From NCBI GenBank assembly GCA_005408345.1, contig SEMN01000405.1, positions 372,001 through 436,000 of the forward strand: a DNA stretch of 64,000 bases, written 5' to 3'. The notes beneath the pieces are model-generated. The model did not search any database and was not told where the DNA came from. It was given only the letters and a program-made list of their open reading frames with translations. The stretch is from Macquaria australasica (Eukaryota > Chordata > Actinopteri > Centrarchiformes > Percichthyidae). Numbering within the stretch: position 1 is the first letter of the stretch; each line of letters opens with the position of its first letter. A program made the translations under genes and the position numbers. This document shows, one piece after another, positions 24,976 through 36,412 of this stretch.

Positions 24976-25189
24976 ACTGGCAGTCCTATAATATTTGAGG
25001 AAATATGAAAAGCATTGCAGTCAAAACCTACCCTTTGCTCTGCCACTGATGAGCCCACACGGTAATAGAGAAAGTTTTCAATTTACCATCCAATCTCAGC
25101 TCCAACTTTAATCTATGAACACAGGCGTTGGGTACTCATGAACAAATGAGATGGCAGAAACAAGCAGCAGAGATGAGGTTACTCCACGG

Positions 25190-25480
25190 GGCGGCTGCTC
25201 TCGCTCAGTGTGATGGACTCAAGAGCTCAGCAATTTGGGAGGATCGAGCCGCTGCTCCATCACATTGAGAGGAGCTGGTGGGGGTGGTTCTGTGTTCCAG
25301 GTACACCTGACTGAGAGGAGACCCCGGGGCTGGCCCAGGATATGCCGGAGGGGTTTCATCTCCCAGATCCACCTGGAGGATGGAGGACATGGAGGATGCT
25401 GATAGGATGAAATGACTTTGGTTGCTGCTCTGCTTGCAGTTTTGACTTGAAGATGCTTGGATGGATAGGTGGATAATTGA
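25190..25480 (+). mobile_element. LINE 3' end (reverse-transcriptase C-terminus plus tail), broken
   Basis: The stretch reads ctcaagagctcagcaatttggg, gagccgctgctcc, cacattgagaggagc, then gaggagaccccggggc. This is the conserved 3' coding end of a common fish non-LTR retrotransposon, followed at 25456-25477 by a degenerate GGATGGAT tail. In translation the pieces correspond to the segment after the reverse-transcriptase domain (EPLLHHIERS and neighbours). Frameshifts and substitutions prevent a continuous frame. The GATG-type tail resembles that described for RTE-clade (Rex3-type) elements, but the clade is my inference. It is a 5'-truncated dead copy, as is usual for LINE insertions. Confidence 0.75.
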
Positions 25481-25560
25481 ACAAGTGAGATTTTATTTTT
25501 GGAAAAGCTTCAAGGAACATTTATTTTAACATAATGCCAGAAATGTTTATGTGAAACCAT

Positions 25561-26035
25561 AGACTGTAGTATATAAAGATGGACGACGCGTCTCCACTTC
25601 CTCTCACTGTACAAAAATGAAGCCAAAATATCTCTGATACTGGTGCTGCCATCTTGCACTGGTGACGTCATTTGGAGCCAGAGTCTGTGCAGTAGTGATT
25701 GTATCGAGGTCCCGCCCATACACCCGCCTGAACCAATCGCGAGCACACCACAAGTTGTCAATCATGACGTCTCACCCCCTTTTTAAAGCATCAAATAACT
25801 AATTAAAACCAAACTTATCAGAAAAATTAACACTTGAACAAACATCAGTGTGATGAGAACTACTACAGAAACCATCTTTGGGAAGAATTTACTTTGATTT
25901 TTCAGTTTGGCCCATGTCCCATGGGGGGGGTGGGGTTTATGAACTATACTGCAGCCAGCCACCAGGGGGCAATCGAGATGTTTTGGCTTCACTTTTGGGG
26001 AGCTGTCATGTCGTCCACTACTTTATACACAGTCT
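25561..26035. mobile_element. MITE with AGACTGTATATAAAG-type inverted ends
   Basis: The left end AGACTGTAGTATATAAAGAT followed by GGACGAC and the right end (minus strand) AGACTGTGTATAAAGTAGTG followed by GGACGAC form inverted termini of about 27 bases. The interior carries 'actatactgcagccagccaccaggggg' and 'gttttggcttcacttttggggagc', wording I know from an abundant percomorph MITE. It is 475 bases long and non-coding. The overlapping short open frames on both strands are shadows. No target-site duplication is evident in the immediate flanks. Confidence 0.8.
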
Positions 26036-26549
26036 CTGTGTGAAACTAAATACTGTAAGAGTGCAAACTGTTCTGCAGGTAAAACAGTAATCAACATGTT
26101 GAACAAGATGTACCAAGCCCTCAAAAGTAAGACATTTTCTGTGGGTGCAGTTTGGGGGATAACAAACAAAATTAAATTTAAACATGCAACAGATGCTGCA
26201 AGTACAGGTAACACAGTGTTTACTATCCCAACTGCTCTATCCTTTGGCCTTGAAATTGTCAGATTTGTTATGAATTGTACAAATCATTAATTAGTAAGCC
26301 TTGAGCACTATCAGAAGTTGGTTTCATCCTCATAAAACTTGCCTAGAATGAAAAACTGCTAGGATTTGGAAATGAGGAGTGGGTCTGCGGGAAAGTAAGA
26401 GTGTGACTTTGTAGTGAAGTTGATTATAGTATTGTTTATTTGCTAATTATCTACATCTTATATGGTCACAGCATGACAACCAATCATGTGTGCTCACTGT
26501 GATGTATACTGATATTGGCAGTGGTGTTTGTGTGAGAAATCACAGGGAG

Positions 26550-26584
26550 TGTGTGTGTGTGTGTGTGTGTGGGGGGGGGGGGGG
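26550..26584. repeat. (TG)n + G14 compound tract
   Basis: A pure TG tract is followed immediately by fourteen G (26571-26584), the same composite structure as at 6507-6545. Confidence 0.95.
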
Positions 26585-27845
26585 TGAAGTGTGTAATATT
26601 TATGTACTCTACATGTGTCTGTGTGTGTGTTGTGGTCGTACAAAGCGCAAATGACCTTTTAGCTGCTTTAGTTCTGATAATTGTTTGTTTGAGGCACATT
26701 ACATCCATTAAAATGTATTTATCCCACTTATCCTGCTGGTATTAATCCTCTGTCCTCATTTCACTGCAGCTTAGGGAACGGTGCATGTGTGAGCGTCATG
26801 ATAAGTACCTGCTGAAATGAGTGGTAACTGTGTTTCTCCTGAGGTTTGGTTTGGTTCCTATACCCCCCCAAAAACACCTTATCTTGAGAGAAGGTTTAAT
26901 TCCAGGCTGTGGATATTCCCATTAATACTTTTCAATTATTTATTTATTTGTTCATGTATTTTGGTGAGCTCGGATACATAAAGTGTCAGATTTATTCAAA
27001 AATGCAAAGTTCTACTGCTTTCCATTCGCTGGATCATACATTAAGTAGTAGCTGTTTTTTATAGGGAAGATAAATTAATCTTTTCTTTGAAAAGAACCCC
27101 ACAGAAAAAAATTGGTTTATTAAGTAGTTTTATATTTCTTCAATTCCCCAACATAAGATGACACAGAAATTTGGAAAGGGACATTTTTTTCAATCTCGAG
27201 TTGAAGGTGTAATATTTTCAGTGGCATCTCTTCAGCGGCTCCACCTGCTCCGCTGAGGACTTATTACAAATTAAAGTGTATTTTATTTAGGTCTGGTTAT
27301 TTGTTATTTGCAGAAGAGCACACTCGAATAAGTGGCGAGAGCCTCAGTAACATTAAGTTCTGCTACAGAATCAGCTTGGCAATAAATCAAAAGTTGGTGA
27401 TCATCAAGAGCCCATGCTCATTTAACTTACATGAGATGTACACTATGAATTTATACTAATTAGATGTATTTCAGACAAAACTGATGAGTAAACTCTCTTA
27501 AAAACTGAATTAATTTACACTACATCCCTGCTGCCGCTCATATTCTGATCTGAGCTGCATCATGAGCTAACCTTTGAAAAACTATTTAATATGTTCAAAG
27601 AAAGCCTGAACTACATTCAAACTCCATGTAAATAAGTGAATCCTGTGTTTAACTCTGATGGATATGCAGTAGACTGAATTATACAGAGGGTGAAGCAGGA
27701 AAATTAGCAAAAAAGTTTTTTGTATTCTTGTTAGGGTCAACCATGCGGTAATTCAGATTCAATCTGCTATATTGATATGATTTGTTTCAATTATGTGATG
27801 TATTGATCGGATAACATGACAGGGGATTTGTCAAGATGTGACACC

Positions 27846-27846
<1 letters not shown>

Positions 27847-27899
<53 letters not shown>
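27847..27899. repeat. (AC)26 microsatellite
   Basis: Twenty-six uninterrupted AC units. Long pure tracts of this size are usually polymorphic, so this is one of the better marker loci in the window. Confidence 0.97.
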
Positions 27900-27903
<4 letters not shown>

Positions 27904-28469
27904 GTTATACAACAGATAATATAAGCTAAGGTGTGATATCAGCTTCATCTCTCCTCCTGCTGTTGTTTCATTCCCACTTTATCTTCGTTTACAGGCTGTG
28001 TCATTAGCACTACATCCAGAAATACATACCTTTTAATCATTTCAATGCACTGCGTTGACGCATTGGAGGTGCCAACACAGAGGGCTTCAGCAAAAAAACA
28101 CAGGCTCATCCAGCAAAAAAGCTCAACTTTTTCCACAGTGCTTTTTCTTTCTGTATTCAAATGCATTGTATTGACCAGAAAGAGCACATTCCTGCTAGAT
28201 TACTTTGAAACATAAACAGAGTAGTTGTACTGTTTACCCCGCTATCTGGGATGGATGATAAAAGTATTGTCGCTGTAATAACTTTTATTATAAAGTGCAG
28301 TGTAGTATACTGGCATATGATAAGCCTTCAATATCATAGATGTATTACTCAAACGGAACTTCCTGGACCGTTTCTACTTATAGCAGCACATTTCCACCAC
28401 ATGAGCCCCTTGCGTTTCTTTGAGACTGTCCTCCCCAAAAACATGTCTGCATAGGTCACCTGACCCATA

Positions 28470-28910
28470 TTTATGTTTATTGTTAGGCGACCTCTAGTGG
28501 CCATAGTAATTATGACGGGAGCAAAGGCAGAATTCCGGTAAGGTAGTATAAGAGCGACAAAATCCACGTAGGGAGGAGGTTGGGGTGGATCAAACAACAC
28601 AGGACTTTCACCCAGGAGACCGCTGTTCATGTCCCATGTCAACCTTGACTTATTTTAACTTAAATACGTAAGTTAAGTTACATTAGTAAGTCACTTGACG
28701 TAACTTAACTTATTAAACTTAACTTATTAACGTACTTATTTTAACTATGATCTTTTCCTAAATCTAACCAAACAGCGACTGTTTCACAACGTTTAACCAC
28801 ATATTTATTATTGTTACCATGATGACGAAGGTCCGGTACACCTATTATGTCGTTTTGGGAATCACTGGCAAACGACCTATTCTGTCGTTTTTGGAGGACT
28901 TGTTGGGTTT
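28470..28910. repeat. Candidate interspersed repeat with a hairpin
   Basis: Blocks such as 'aggactttcacccaggagacc', 'ctgttcatgtcccatgt' and 'cctaaatctaaccaaacagcg' match my memory of a fish repeat that contains telomere-like CCTAAACCTAACC words. Within it, 28669-28681 and 28700-28712 form a perfect 13-base inverted repeat (TAAGTTAAGTTAC and its inverse) with an 18-base loop, inside a wider patch of AACTTA words. Its ends are not resolved and no coding capacity is seen. Confidence 0.5.
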
Positions 28911-30383
28911 TTTTAATGCAGTGCTATGCTAGAAATGTGATGATTCAGGCACTACTAAAGGGCTGGTTGGTGAACTGCTGTAGCTGGCGGGCTAATGGCT
29001 AACACGCTAACAAGCCAGGCCCAGTCAGGCACAATCACTTTTCCTTGGTATTTTGTTCTCAGGATTGTACATTTAATTCAAGTCATGGTTATTGAAGAGG
29101 GGTAAAACGCTCTGTGAGCTAGCTAGCTAGAGATAGTTACCTTGGTCTCTAACGGGGCAATAAGTTCACACAGATTATTCAAAAGACTTATTTCTACCAT
29201 TGACACCTGTCTCATAACTACATAAAAGCCATGTCTGTTTTGTGGAACAGTTTATACTGGAAAATATAAAAGTGGATGGAGTAACACAGCTAATAAGCTA
29301 CAATGGCTTCCTCCATTTTGGACTCTCCAGCACTCTGTTCCCTCCATGGATGTATTAAGAAACCTGGATACGGGGCGGTCTTTCAGCCTTGCTGCCAATT
29401 CATCCCAGTAGCCACCTCCTTCATGGAACTATTTTTAGTGGACATTGTCAACGGGAGAAACACTAATGTGCAGTGGGCTGTACAACCTTGTAGCAAACAT
29501 GGAAGCTAGCAAACATCTTTGGCTTATGCGCTGGGCGAACACTTTTTATTTAAGTGAATGGGTAGCATCTGGCAGGCTTGCTATTGGTCAACGGCATGAA
29601 TTTTCATGTCACCAAAGTTTAACTCCATGTGAAAGATCTCCCACCTCATCCTTCTTTAGTTTCCGTTTTTCAGGAATGATTTGGTTGCTGGTAACAATCC
29701 CGCTGTTTAACTTGTTTTAGCAGCTCAGGCTGGGGGGGGGGGGGGGGGTCAGGGTTCAGCAGCCACAGACTCTGCTATCTCCGAAGCTTGTCAAGCATGC
29801 TGTCGGACACATAGGAGACATTTCACAGGTGAATAAACACTCAAACACACACAGATTGAGGTTCCAGGAGAATGTCATGGGGGAAACGGGTGAAAGCATT
29901 TCAGTCCTCATGTAAAAATCAACTTTCTCCTCCACTCTCCTTCTCTCTCAGTAATCGACAGCATGTTGAGTTGAGAATCTCCAGGCAGTTCCTCACCAGT
30001 TCTGCATGGCTGCCTACCAATTGGAATACAATTACAGTCAAATCACACACACACACACACAGAAACAGATATGCAGGTACACACAGCGATGTGAGTACAT
30101 ATACACAGCATGACAAACACGTCTGCAATGGCAGTAATGAAGCAAACACACGCACACAGGCATACGAGTGTGTGCTCCTATACGCTCCTACACACTCTAA
30201 CAGACGGAGAGAGAGCTCATCATTTTCCATTCTCTCCCTCTCTGTTAGTGTCAACAGTCATGCTACAGCCGTCTCTCACTGTCATTCATTCTCTCTCTCA
30301 TTCTGTCTTTTAATGTCACCAGAAACCGCGCATCTTCTTTTTTCCCCTCCACTTGGACAAGCGGTGGATGAGATGGGGTCGCT
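28911..30383. other. Unassigned DNA including a G17 run
   Basis: A G17 run lies at 29732-29748. The stretch 29300-29660 has repeat-like character ('gcttcctccattttggactctccagc', 'attggtcaacggcatgaa') but no ends were found. The 171-codon frame at 29872-30387 crosses an AC tract and has no recognisable domain. Confidence 0.4.
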
Positions 30384-30570
30384 GTGATTTGTTTCAGCCG
30401 CCATCCTGCTGACGGAGTTGCTTTGATTTGTAAGGCGCTCTGACCCTCTTGCCCCGCAATAGAGCGCGTTTGATTTGTGACCCGCTCTGTCTCTCTGTCT
30501 CGCCGCCGTCGTGTGTTTTTGATTTGTGGCGCTCTCCGGTCCTCCTGCTCCGCACCTCGTCGAGAGGAGG
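30384..30570. repeat. CpG-rich minisatellite, about four degenerate units
   Basis: TTTGATTTGT occurs at 30422, 30469 and 30518, and a variant GTGATTTGTT at 30384, with spacings of 38, 47 and 49 bases. After each anchor comes a CGCTCT- or CCGCC-like block, a pyrimidine-rich stretch and CCGC. The region holds far more CG dinucleotides than the surrounding DNA. It might be a small CpG island or a tandemly amplified GC-rich segment. The minus-strand frame 30263-30586 repeats 'QIK' at intervals because of the unit, and no protein family is evident. Confidence 0.75.
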
Positions 30571-31239
30571 GGACGGACATAAACATGTGGCTCGGTGTCC
30601 TGTAGTAACTAAGCCTTTTTTTTTTAACTCAATTTTTTTCCCTCTGGGTCAAAGATGAGTTCTTCACGCAAGATTGGAATCAAATTAAACATACCTTAAG
30701 ATAATTAAACGACTACAACCCTGCCTTCTGTCTGTCTGTGTACCTTCCTGATCCAAACCATTTGCATATTGCATTCCAACAGCTGACATTTGGATGACAA
30801 ACTAACATTGTTTGCCGTCGCACTCCAGTCCATGAATTAGATTTACTCTGCTTATAAAAGACAATGGCTGCTAAATGCCATTCCTCTCTGTGGCTGAGGA
30901 TGTGTGTATGTGTATGCACGCAGCCTGGTTATTGTCCATAACAGCGTCTTTCTGTCTCCTGTATGTCTCTGCGAGAAAATGAAAACGCCAATCTCTCGTC
31001 GTCTTTTCTCCAATTTTCCTCTCACCCTCTCCATCCCTCTCCCTTTTTGCAGTAAACACGCAGACTTGTGTGCATTTATACGCAGTCTGCTAATACTTGT
31101 GCTTATTTACCAACCGCACTTATTCACTGTGACCTTTAAAGGGAGAGAGAGAGATGATCTAATGAGGAGGACAGGGTGGCAGCTCAGAGATGGAGGGAGA
31201 AGATGAAGAGGGCGAGAGGAGATGGTATGATTTCAGTCT

Positions 31240-31264
31240 TGTGTGTGTGTGTGTGTGTGTGTGT
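31240..31264. repeat. (GT)n microsatellite
   Basis: About twelve uninterrupted GT units. Confidence 0.95.
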
Positions 31265-31685
31265 TATTAGGCATATTTTCATTCGCTGACATTTAGCTGC
31301 CAAACACCTACTGTCCCTTTCTATTTAACTCCGCCTGCTTAAGCAAAAGAGAAAGCAATCTACTAATATCTGACTCCTGGAGCTGGTTTACTGACAAATC
31401 CACTGACTGGCGAGGTAATTGTCTGGCTGTTTTTATACTTTTCCTTAATATCAGCAAGTTTCCTTAGTATCGGCAAGTTAACATCATGCTGTGTCAATAT
31501 GGCTGACTGAATGCTTGCTATTCTAAACTGAACATCTATTTAGGGTGACTGAGAAATGTAATGTGACTGACTGCTAAACTCATGGAGAGAAACATACTGT
31601 ATATATCTGTGAGGCCTATACGTCACTTACTGATATGCTGACTCACTAACTGTCTGACTGACTAGTCTCTTTCTAGCATTGTTTT

Positions 31686-31810
31686 GTTAAACAGTAAGAT
31701 CTTTTTTGTTTAACCAGAAACAGAAAGTCTCGCTCAAGGAAAAGTCTCGCCCTGAAATCTTGTAAGAGGTTGAGTTGTTGCAGGAAGACAAAAGGATCTT
31801 ACTCTTTAAC
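31686..31810. mobile_element. Short inverted-repeat element
   Basis: GTTAAACAGTAAGATC at 31686-31701 and its inverse GATCTTACTCTTTAAC at 31795-31810 match at 15 of 16 positions and enclose about 93 bases. The interior contains two copies of AAAGTCTCGC. This may be a very short MITE, or a cruciform-forming unique sequence. The TTAA inside each arm is noted without assigning a superfamily. Confidence 0.6.
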
Positions 31811-31849
31811 AGTCTGTCTCTGTAGGGATCCTTTCCATAATGTTGTCAG

Positions 31850-32075
31850 ACACTTAGAATAACAGTCTGAGCCTGTCAGTGGCAAAAACAAGCTCTTTTA
31901 GTGGACGGACTTTTCACAGGCGCAATTGGATTATGTTGCAGCCTGTTCGCAGATGCCAGTGGAGGCGATCTACTGGACCAATTCCAAAACTTTTGGTAAG
32001 TATTAGTCATTTAGACCCCAAAATTTGTAAAAAATAGGGCCCAGGTTTAAAAATACTGAAGTTTCCCTTTAAGGA
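31850..32075. repeat. Candidate interspersed repeat ending CCCTTTAA
   Basis: The blocks 'cttttagtggacgga', 'ttgcagcctgttcgcag', 'ggaggcgatctactggacc' and 'tttagaccccaaaatttg' match my memory of a percomorph repeat. The right edge CCCTTTAA resembles a TTAA terminus. The left edge is not resolved and no coding sequence is present. Confidence 0.4.
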
Positions 32076-33148
32076 GATGTCGTCTGCATCACAATTACGA
32101 CATTATCAGTTTGGCAGCGTTCCAAAGAGCAGAATTATTTTTTCATTATTTACAGTATGGGTCATCAAGTCAAGACTCCTCAGCTCTTTTCAAGTCTCAA
32201 GTCCAGTCGAGTCATCAGGCACTTAAGTAAGCCTTAAGTAATTTCAATGCTAAGATGCAAGTAGACACAAATCCGCCATAGGCAGTGCAAATTGTGGCAA
32301 AAATGCTCCCATGTGACTTGAAAATGGTAAACTGTAATGTTGTTAAATGTGCCCTTATTTCAAGGTTATATGGCTCAACTTCATTAATGTGTAGCGACGA
32401 GGAAAAAGGAGACTGACTGGAGGAAAATAACACAAAAAGATCATTCTGAGGCTGACGTACCTTGTAAACATACATACAGCCACTCATATTCATGGTCAGT
32501 GTGAACGTTGCTAGCTAGCTCCAGCTAGCTATTGTCTGTACGGTTGGTACATTGCGTTTTTTGGGGTGAATAACCACAGGCAGCACAAACAGTCCAGCAG
32601 TTACTATGGCGCAAGTCCGAACGCATCTTAACATATTGGTCCGAAATCTCCAATCTCAGTTTGAACGAGAACGTCATTTTCATTATCCTCAAACCATTCA
32701 GTCCTTGTTGTGCCCTGTATGAAAGCACCTGCAACCGTTATGTTTCTCCACTCACTTATTCAGGGTTATCTTTTTATTTGTCACCCTTCTGTATGTGCTT
32801 TATATTTCAAGTGGCTAACCAGCACTAGTTGACTGTTCTGTTTGTCCATCTGCTCTGTTCATAATATAATAAACAACATCAGATGGTGTTTTTCTGTCAA
32901 CTCCAGCACAACCACTCAACTTGACCTCTGCCTTACAGTAAAAAACTAAAATCTGGATATTTTACACCTTCCTGACAAATAATACCAGTCATTTGTATTA
33001 TTGTATTAAAATGCTGATGAATGATTACATTACTAAGTGTAAGTGTGCTGTAATCAGGACAGCATGAGCTTTAAGCTACCGGTGGTTGCGAAAATAGCTT
33101 TTCCTAATTAGCATCTAGCATCGATCCTGCAGTGACACCAGTCCAGGA

Positions 33149-33152
<4 letters not shown>
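32076..33152. other. Single-copy DNA, no gene recognised
   Basis: No gene or clear repeat. GCTAGCTAGC-type words lie at 32510-32530. Confidence 0.4.
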
Positions 33153-33189
<37 letters not shown>

Positions 33190-33522
33190 CACCACAGAGA
33201 AAATTGCTGGACCCAATAAAGTCGCTTCATTCTAGAAGACAAGATGTCACACATATGCACACACACACACACACACACACACATACATATACACACAGGG
33301 ATAATTAGCAGGTGTGAATAGAGGGCAGCAGGCAGGAAAAGGTAGAGGGGGAGAGAGAGAGAGAGATGGAGAGGTAATTGGTGCACCTGTCTGCGAGGGA
33401 AAAGACAGCTCTATCCAAACACACACATACACACACACACACTGAAACACACAGGGACACGTGTAGACAGAGACACTGACGTGCTTGCATGGACTTACAC
33501 CGAAAACTCAACACATACTGAC

Positions 33523-33555
<33 letters not shown>
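33153..33555. repeat. Microsatellite cluster: TG, CA, GA, CA, GA
   Basis: In order: (TG)n at 33153-33188, (CA)n at 33258-33282, (GA)n at 33352-33366, a short CA at 33418-33441 and (GA)n at 33529-33555. The intervals between them look single-copy. Frames through the cluster are repeat artefacts. Confidence 0.95.
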
Positions 33556-33558
<3 letters not shown>

Positions 33559-33936
33559 TGTCCCCAGCACCTTTACTGAATAGTTCACAGCTTGGTAGCC
33601 AAATGTGACAGCCCAAAGCCAAATTTAGTTTTTTTCAAAATAGATTTTTGTCGGCCAGTGTTGCAAAATATTCAATACCTGGTTGACTTTGATTTAGTTT
33701 GGTCACACTGTAAGTTCAAAGCAAGTTCTACTTCTACTTCTAAATCAGTTGTTTATCTAATGCATGTTGGGTAACCTTAAACTGCAACGAGTAGCTGCAG
33801 GACGCTGTTTTCTTCACTACAAATCCAACTCTTTTCCTGGCTTTATTCATAAAGTTTTGAAGAGAATGAAAAGCCTCTTGAAAGAAAATTGCCCAAAGTA
33901 CATTTATCAATGATGATGTGGACATAAACAAGACTA

Positions 33937-34046
33937 AGAGTCTACAGCCATGCAAGCAGCTCTGTGAGGATGCTCTTCGGCACAGCGGTGCTTTGAGGTA
34001 AACGCTAACGTCAGCATGCTAACATGCTCACAATGACAATTCTAAC
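33937..34046 (+). mobile_element. AGCATGCTAA-family fragment (left end)
   Basis: It reads 'gagtctacagccatgcaagcagc', 'ggcacagcggtgctttgaggtaaa', then CAGCATGCTAACATGC and CACAATGACAAT. This aligns with the left end of the copy at 7543-8272, including the putative terminal CTACAGCCATGC. The similarity stops near 34046, so the copy is 3'-truncated or deleted. Confidence 0.75.
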
Positions 34047-35516
34047 TTTCACCATTTCACTATAACGTCACTAGGCATGCAGTCCATTCTCTATTTAACA
34101 ATCCTACCTTTAGAACTCTGTACAACTGTCAAATAAAATAGATCAAATACAAAACATTGGCATTCTTGATGCACAATGGTTGTAGAATTGCTACAGAAAA
34201 ACATGGCGCATAAAGGTGGTTTACAAGCTATGAAATGCTGTTTTATACAGTAGTCAGAAACAATTTTATTCCACTGGCTTTATTGTGAAAATTACAAGGT
34301 GGACTTCAGAGAACTGGCTTTATAGACATTGGTGGAATACAGTAGTGGGGTGCACACCATGACAAATTGATTGCATTGTTGGAGCAGGCACAGATGCTTA
34401 AAATTCATGACGTCTATGGGGCAGACAACATGAATTCCTTGACTTTCACCATTATTTTAAAAAATACCTGCAGGAGCCTAAATTCATTAGCAATAGCAGT
34501 AGCAATGATTTCAGCTTTATGAATGTAAGCATAACTAAAAGTGCCAAATGGATGTACATCATTTTCCAAAAAGCAGCTTATCGGAATAAACCTACTTGGT
34601 GGCTGATAGTTGCAATCAAGTGGTATCATGAAAAGTGGACACAATCAAAGATTTAGCCATGTGAAACTTAGTGAGTTTAATTGCACGGTCATTGGACGCG
34701 GCCATTGGATCCTCCTCCCAAACAGTTATCTGGCTAAAACAGGTACAAGGAACTCGCAAACCATGTTAAAAGTACCATGACAACGGATTTATTCAACATC
34801 AAAACAGACACCATCAAACACCACATACTGTAAAGAGTATGTCAATCAAAACATGGATACTACTGTGTGCCTATAGGCTCAACATGCATAGCACAGATAA
34901 ACTGACCATTGTGCTTATATGATGATGATACATAATTGGTGAACAACAGTATTACAATAAGACCCACCAGCCCCTCTGCTCTCTCCTCTTCAGATATTTA
35001 ATTTCTTTAAAACTGATGTTGCTACATGAGCAGACAACACGTTTCCATGTAGATTGAGGAGGTGAAATATTAAGATGTATGCTGTGAAAGAAAGACAGAA
35101 AGAAAGACAGAGATCATGGATGTGAAGCGAGAGGAGAAAAAGGTTAAACAAAGACAAAGTTTTGTTATATGTGCACATGTGCATGCGTGTCCTGCATGTA
35201 TATTTGTGTGGGTGTGTGTTCACAGAATTGTTCTCGCTCCCAGTGTGAGGGTGATCTGGATCCTGGGCTTCTGCTAAAATCTGCCAGGCTGCAGGCCAAG
35301 CATTGTGTTTCACAGTCAGACACAATCAGACACACACACGCACACACACACATCATAGGAATCTTCCATTGTCTTGTTGGACATGCTCTGCTCTGACCAC
35401 ATGTGACCAAGCACACATGGTGCATGTGCATGTGTGTGAATGAACAAACACCTGACTGCCAGTACCTCGGAGCATTGCATGTCACATCCATGTGCTCATG
35501 TGTGTTCATTCACACA

Positions 35517-35562
<46 letters not shown>

Positions 35563-36412
35563 TGTGTGTGTGTGTGTGTGCATGTGACGGTGTCATCAGG
35601 TAGAAACTTTAATACAGATACAACTTGTTTAGAAGTGAGTGGGTGTCATCATTTCCATGCCGCTGATTGTTCAACGTCCAAGCATACACACGCACATTAG
35701 CGTTAATTCTCTGTACACCCAAGCACCCATATGCATCATAAATAAGCCGCCACGGAAGGCTTTGAATAGGCATCCAAGCACACACATACAAACACAGGCA
35801 CACACAGATCCAAAAGTGTCTTTGTTTATGTTTTCACAGCAAAAGTTGGCTGCTGAAAACGTATAGAGCGTCAGCAGCGGAGTTGGCTGCTATTGTCAGT
35901 GCCGACAAACTCTGCAGTCTTTCATTCTTGGCTTAGAAAACTTGGAAAGGATCATTTTGTCACTTTTGTAACTTCAAGTCGAAACTCAACAGTGACTTTT
36001 GAAGCATTTCTTTGAGATATTAGTAACTTTTTGAAAACATTTTTGAACAATCCAGTCATCCCTTCTTGGCAGTTGGATAAGGTTGCTGTTTTTTGTAATA
36101 GAGCTCTTTTTGACAGGGTCCCTGTTAAGTTTACACCTTGAGACAGGTCACATTGTGCTGCTGCTTTATGTACACAGAGTGCATGCAAAATAAGATAATT
36201 CATATATTCCTGGTTTTACTTGGCAGTACGCTGGACATTCTATTTGGATTTAATTTAAACTAATGAGGCTGCAGTGGAGATGGATTGGTATTGTTCTTTC
36301 TTGTGTCTCTCAAAATTAAGACCACAGTTCTTTGCTTTCTGACACAATGTGTCCAAAGTGTTTGTACTATGGTTGATGTTTTTCTTTGCCTTTGATGAAA
36401 ATAATAATATTG
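34047..36412. other. Unassigned DNA with one long TG microsatellite
   Basis: No gene is supported. Short CA and TG patches lie at 35160-35350. A long (TG)n lies at 35518-35581. Confidence 0.4.
35518..35581. repeat. (TG)n microsatellite, one interruption
   Basis: About 31 TG units with one GAGTG interruption at 35560-35563. Confidence 0.97.

Larger units (their letters stand above)
26036..28469. other. Unassigned DNA with two microsatellites
   Basis: No gene is supported. It contains the TG+G14 tract and the (AC)26 tract listed separately. Confidence 0.4.

Noticed and set aside
29300..29660. Possible repeat containing 'attggtcaacggcatgaa'
   Set aside because: No terminal repeats or second copy were found, so it is listed only as unassigned DNA.
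29872..30387. 171-codon + strand open frame
   Set aside because: It crosses an AC microsatellite, is Ser/Thr/His-rich because of composition, and has no domain or conserved motif.
33247..33450. Cys-Val or His-Thr repeat proteins
   Set aside because: Direct translations of TG/CA microsatellites; the same is true of similar frames at 39027, 53360, 54016 and 58539.
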